Shown here: piece after piece, positions 62,799 to 64,000 of the stretch
Layout: each line of letters starts with the position of its first letter
How positions within the stretch are numbered: the first letter of the stretch is position 1
NCBI GenBank assembly: GCA_002746535.1
Contig: NVWA01000006.1
Span: 143,411-207,410, forward strand
DNA length: 64,000 bases
Source of the DNA: Planctomycetota bacterium
GTDB lineage: Bacteria > Planctomycetota > GCA-2746535
Direction of reading: 5' to 3'
Notes under the pieces: model-generated
What the model saw: the letters and a program-made list of their open reading frames with translations, nothing else
The model's database searches: none
What the model was told of the DNA's origin: nothing
Made by a program: the position numbers and the translations under genes

Positions 62799-64000
62799 AT
62801 CACGCAGTTAAAGCCTCAAAATTCATAGAAGATATCGAACGCACTAAATGGCATAACGATGCTTTATGGTTTTTAAGGCAAAAACGAGATCGTATTAGTG
62901 ACACAATTCCTGAATGGGAAGATCTGAGAGAAAAGGCCTCCTTAATTAAAGATCATGTCATTAGTAACCTTGATGAGTATTTAATAGAATTTGAAAACAA
63001 CGCTATTCGTAACGGCATAAAAGTTCATTGGGCAATTGATGGCGAAGAACACAATCGAACCGTTTATGATATATTAAAAAATCATAACGTTACGAAAGTT
63101 GTTAAAAGTAAATCGATGTTGACGGAAGAATGTCATTTGAATCCTTTTTTAGAGGAGAAGGGGATTGAAGTCGTTGATACTGATTTGGGTGAACGCATCA
63201 TTCAATTTAGAAATGAACCTCCTAGCCATATAGTAGTGCCAGCCATTCATTTAAAAAAAGAAGAGATAGGAGAGCTCTTTGAAGAAAAATTAAACACTGA
63301 AAAAGGAAATAGTGATCCTCAATATTTAACAGAAGAGGCTAGGCAACATTTACGGGAGAAATTTCTTGAAGCCGAAGCTGGTATCACTGGGGTGAATTTT
63401 GCGGTAGCATCAGAAGGTGGGGTGGTTGTTTGTACAAATGAAGGTAATGCTGACTTAGGTACTAACTTACCTCCGATTCATATTGCTTGTATGGGTCTTG
63501 AAAAAATTGTCCCAGGTAAAGAAGAATTAGCCGTATTTTTAAGGTTACTAGCTCGAAGTGCCACAGGGCAACCCATCACAACTTATACGTCTCATTTTTT
63601 TGGACCTAGAAAAGACGGTGAAATGCATATTATCATTGTGGATAATGGGCGTAGTAAAATATTGGGTGAAGAAGATTTCAAAAAGTCATTGGCTTGTATT
63701 CGATGTGGGGCTTGTATCAATACTTGTCCTATTTACCGCAGAAGTGGTGGGCATAGTTATGGTTATGTTATTCCCGGGCCAATAGGTTCTGTATTAGCCC
63801 CTCACTATAATATGAAAAAACATCAATCTTTGCCTTTTGCTTCTACTTTATGTGGATCGTGTACGAATGTATGTCCTGTAAAAATAGATTTGCACCATCA
63901 ATTATTAAAATGGCGAGAAGTATTGACTCAACAAGGGTTTATTAAACCATCGAAAAAACTAATGATGAAATTAATGGGCATTGCTTTAAACAGTTCGACC
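62795..64000 (+). CDS. lutB: L-lactate utilisation Fe-S protein LutB, 3' end beyond window
   Basis: 402 codons are visible from the GTG at 62795, which overlaps the lutA stop. N-terminal LUD domain (AEAGITGVNFAVASEGGVVV, CTNEGNADLGTNLPPIHI), then two 4Fe-4S motifs (CIRCGACINTCPIY; CGSCTNVCPV). This is LutB (YkgF), the central electron-transfer subunit of L-lactate oxidation. The C-terminal end is lost at the window edge, and lutC is expected just beyond. Together with lutA it should oxidise lactate from rhamnose catabolism. Confidence 0.93.
   Translation, partial: MNHAVKASKFIEDIERTKWHNDALWFLRQKRDRISDTIPEWEDLREKASLIKDHVISNLDEYLIEFENNAIRNGIKVHWAIDGEEHNRTVYDILKNHNVTKVVKSKSMLTEECHLNPFLEEKGIEVVDTDLGERIIQFRNEPPSHIVVPAIHLKKEEIGELFEEKLNTEKGNSDPQYLTEEARQHLREKFLEAEAGITGVNFAVASEGGVVVCTNEGNADLGTNLPPIHIACMGLEKIVPGKEELAVFLRLLARSATGQPITTYTSHFFGPRKDGEMHIIIVDNGRSKILGEEDFKKSLACIRCGACINTCPIYRRSGGHSYGYVIPGPIGSVLAPHYNMKKHQSLPFASTLCGSCTNVCPVKIDLHHQLLKWREVLTQQGFIKPSKKLMMKLMGIALNSST

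Overview
The window is an AT-rich bacterial chromosome segment (roughly one third G+C by eye) with tightly packed genes, AGGA/GGAG ribosome binding sites and several TTG/GTG starts. The gene set suggests a Gram-negative, motile, polysaccharide-degrading and probably marine bacterium of the PVC group (Lentisphaerota-like). It has two formylglycine sulfatases, a DUF2264 protein, a GH2 beta-mannosidase, RhaEW-type rhamnose catabolism, lipoproteins, a SWIB-domain protein and a FlbD-containing flagellar operon. The phylum is an inference from gene content; no rRNA gene or phylogenetic marker was analysed.

Layout. 1-2.6 kb (minus): SDR reductase, ketoacyl synthase and a cysteine desulfurase cut by the window edge. 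2.7-7.9 kb (plus): a LysM lipoprotein with a degenerate LytM domain, dgt, a membrane Ser/Thr kinase, a low-molecular-weight phosphatase and a CheY-like regulator. 8-14.4 kb (minus): an M18 aminopeptidase overlapping an M16 insulinase-type protease, a His-rich lipoprotein and a dicarboxylate symporter with an enlarged loop. 14.7-20.8 kb (plus): a flagellar operon fliK-flgD-flbD-motA-motB-fliL-fliN behind a sigma-54-type promoter; flgE and fliM are absent from it. 21-27.3 kb: a membrane coiled-coil protein, small minus-strand genes and a solitary export protein with eight SLBB-like repeats. 27.3 kb: tRNA-Arg(CCU), then a SWIB protein.

28-31 kb (minus) holds a sulfatase and a DUF2264 protein. 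A TolB-like lipoprotein follows on the plus strand. 32.6-35.8 kb holds the most unusual locus: a self-contained three-gene operon encoding a zinc-ribbon coiled-coil protein, a long coiled-coil protein with a polyglycine tract, and a MreB/MamK-like actin homologue whose phosphate-2 loop lacks the usual Asp. It ends in a clear terminator, followed by a nested inverted-repeat element. This is my candidate for an undescribed cytoskeletal system.

36-52 kb carries a membrane coiled-coil protein, an AhpD-like protein, an alpha/beta hydrolase, a TPR lipoprotein, DinB proteins, beta-mannosidase, a PAS histidine kinase convergent with a receiver protein, and a TolC-RND pair without an adaptor gene. 52.5-55.9 kb: an AraC regulator divergent from a sulfatase, then an ArsR-SRPBCC-DinB cassette bracketed by two copies of a long palindromic repeat; the ArsR gene has a perfect operator-like palindrome at its start. 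56-64 kb: rhaB-rhaI-rhaEW on the minus strand, divergent from araC-lutA-lutB. Together these can take L-rhamnose to DHAP plus L-lactate and the lactate to pyruvate. With the sulfatases and glycosidase nearby, this fits use of sulfated, rhamnose-containing algal polysaccharide.
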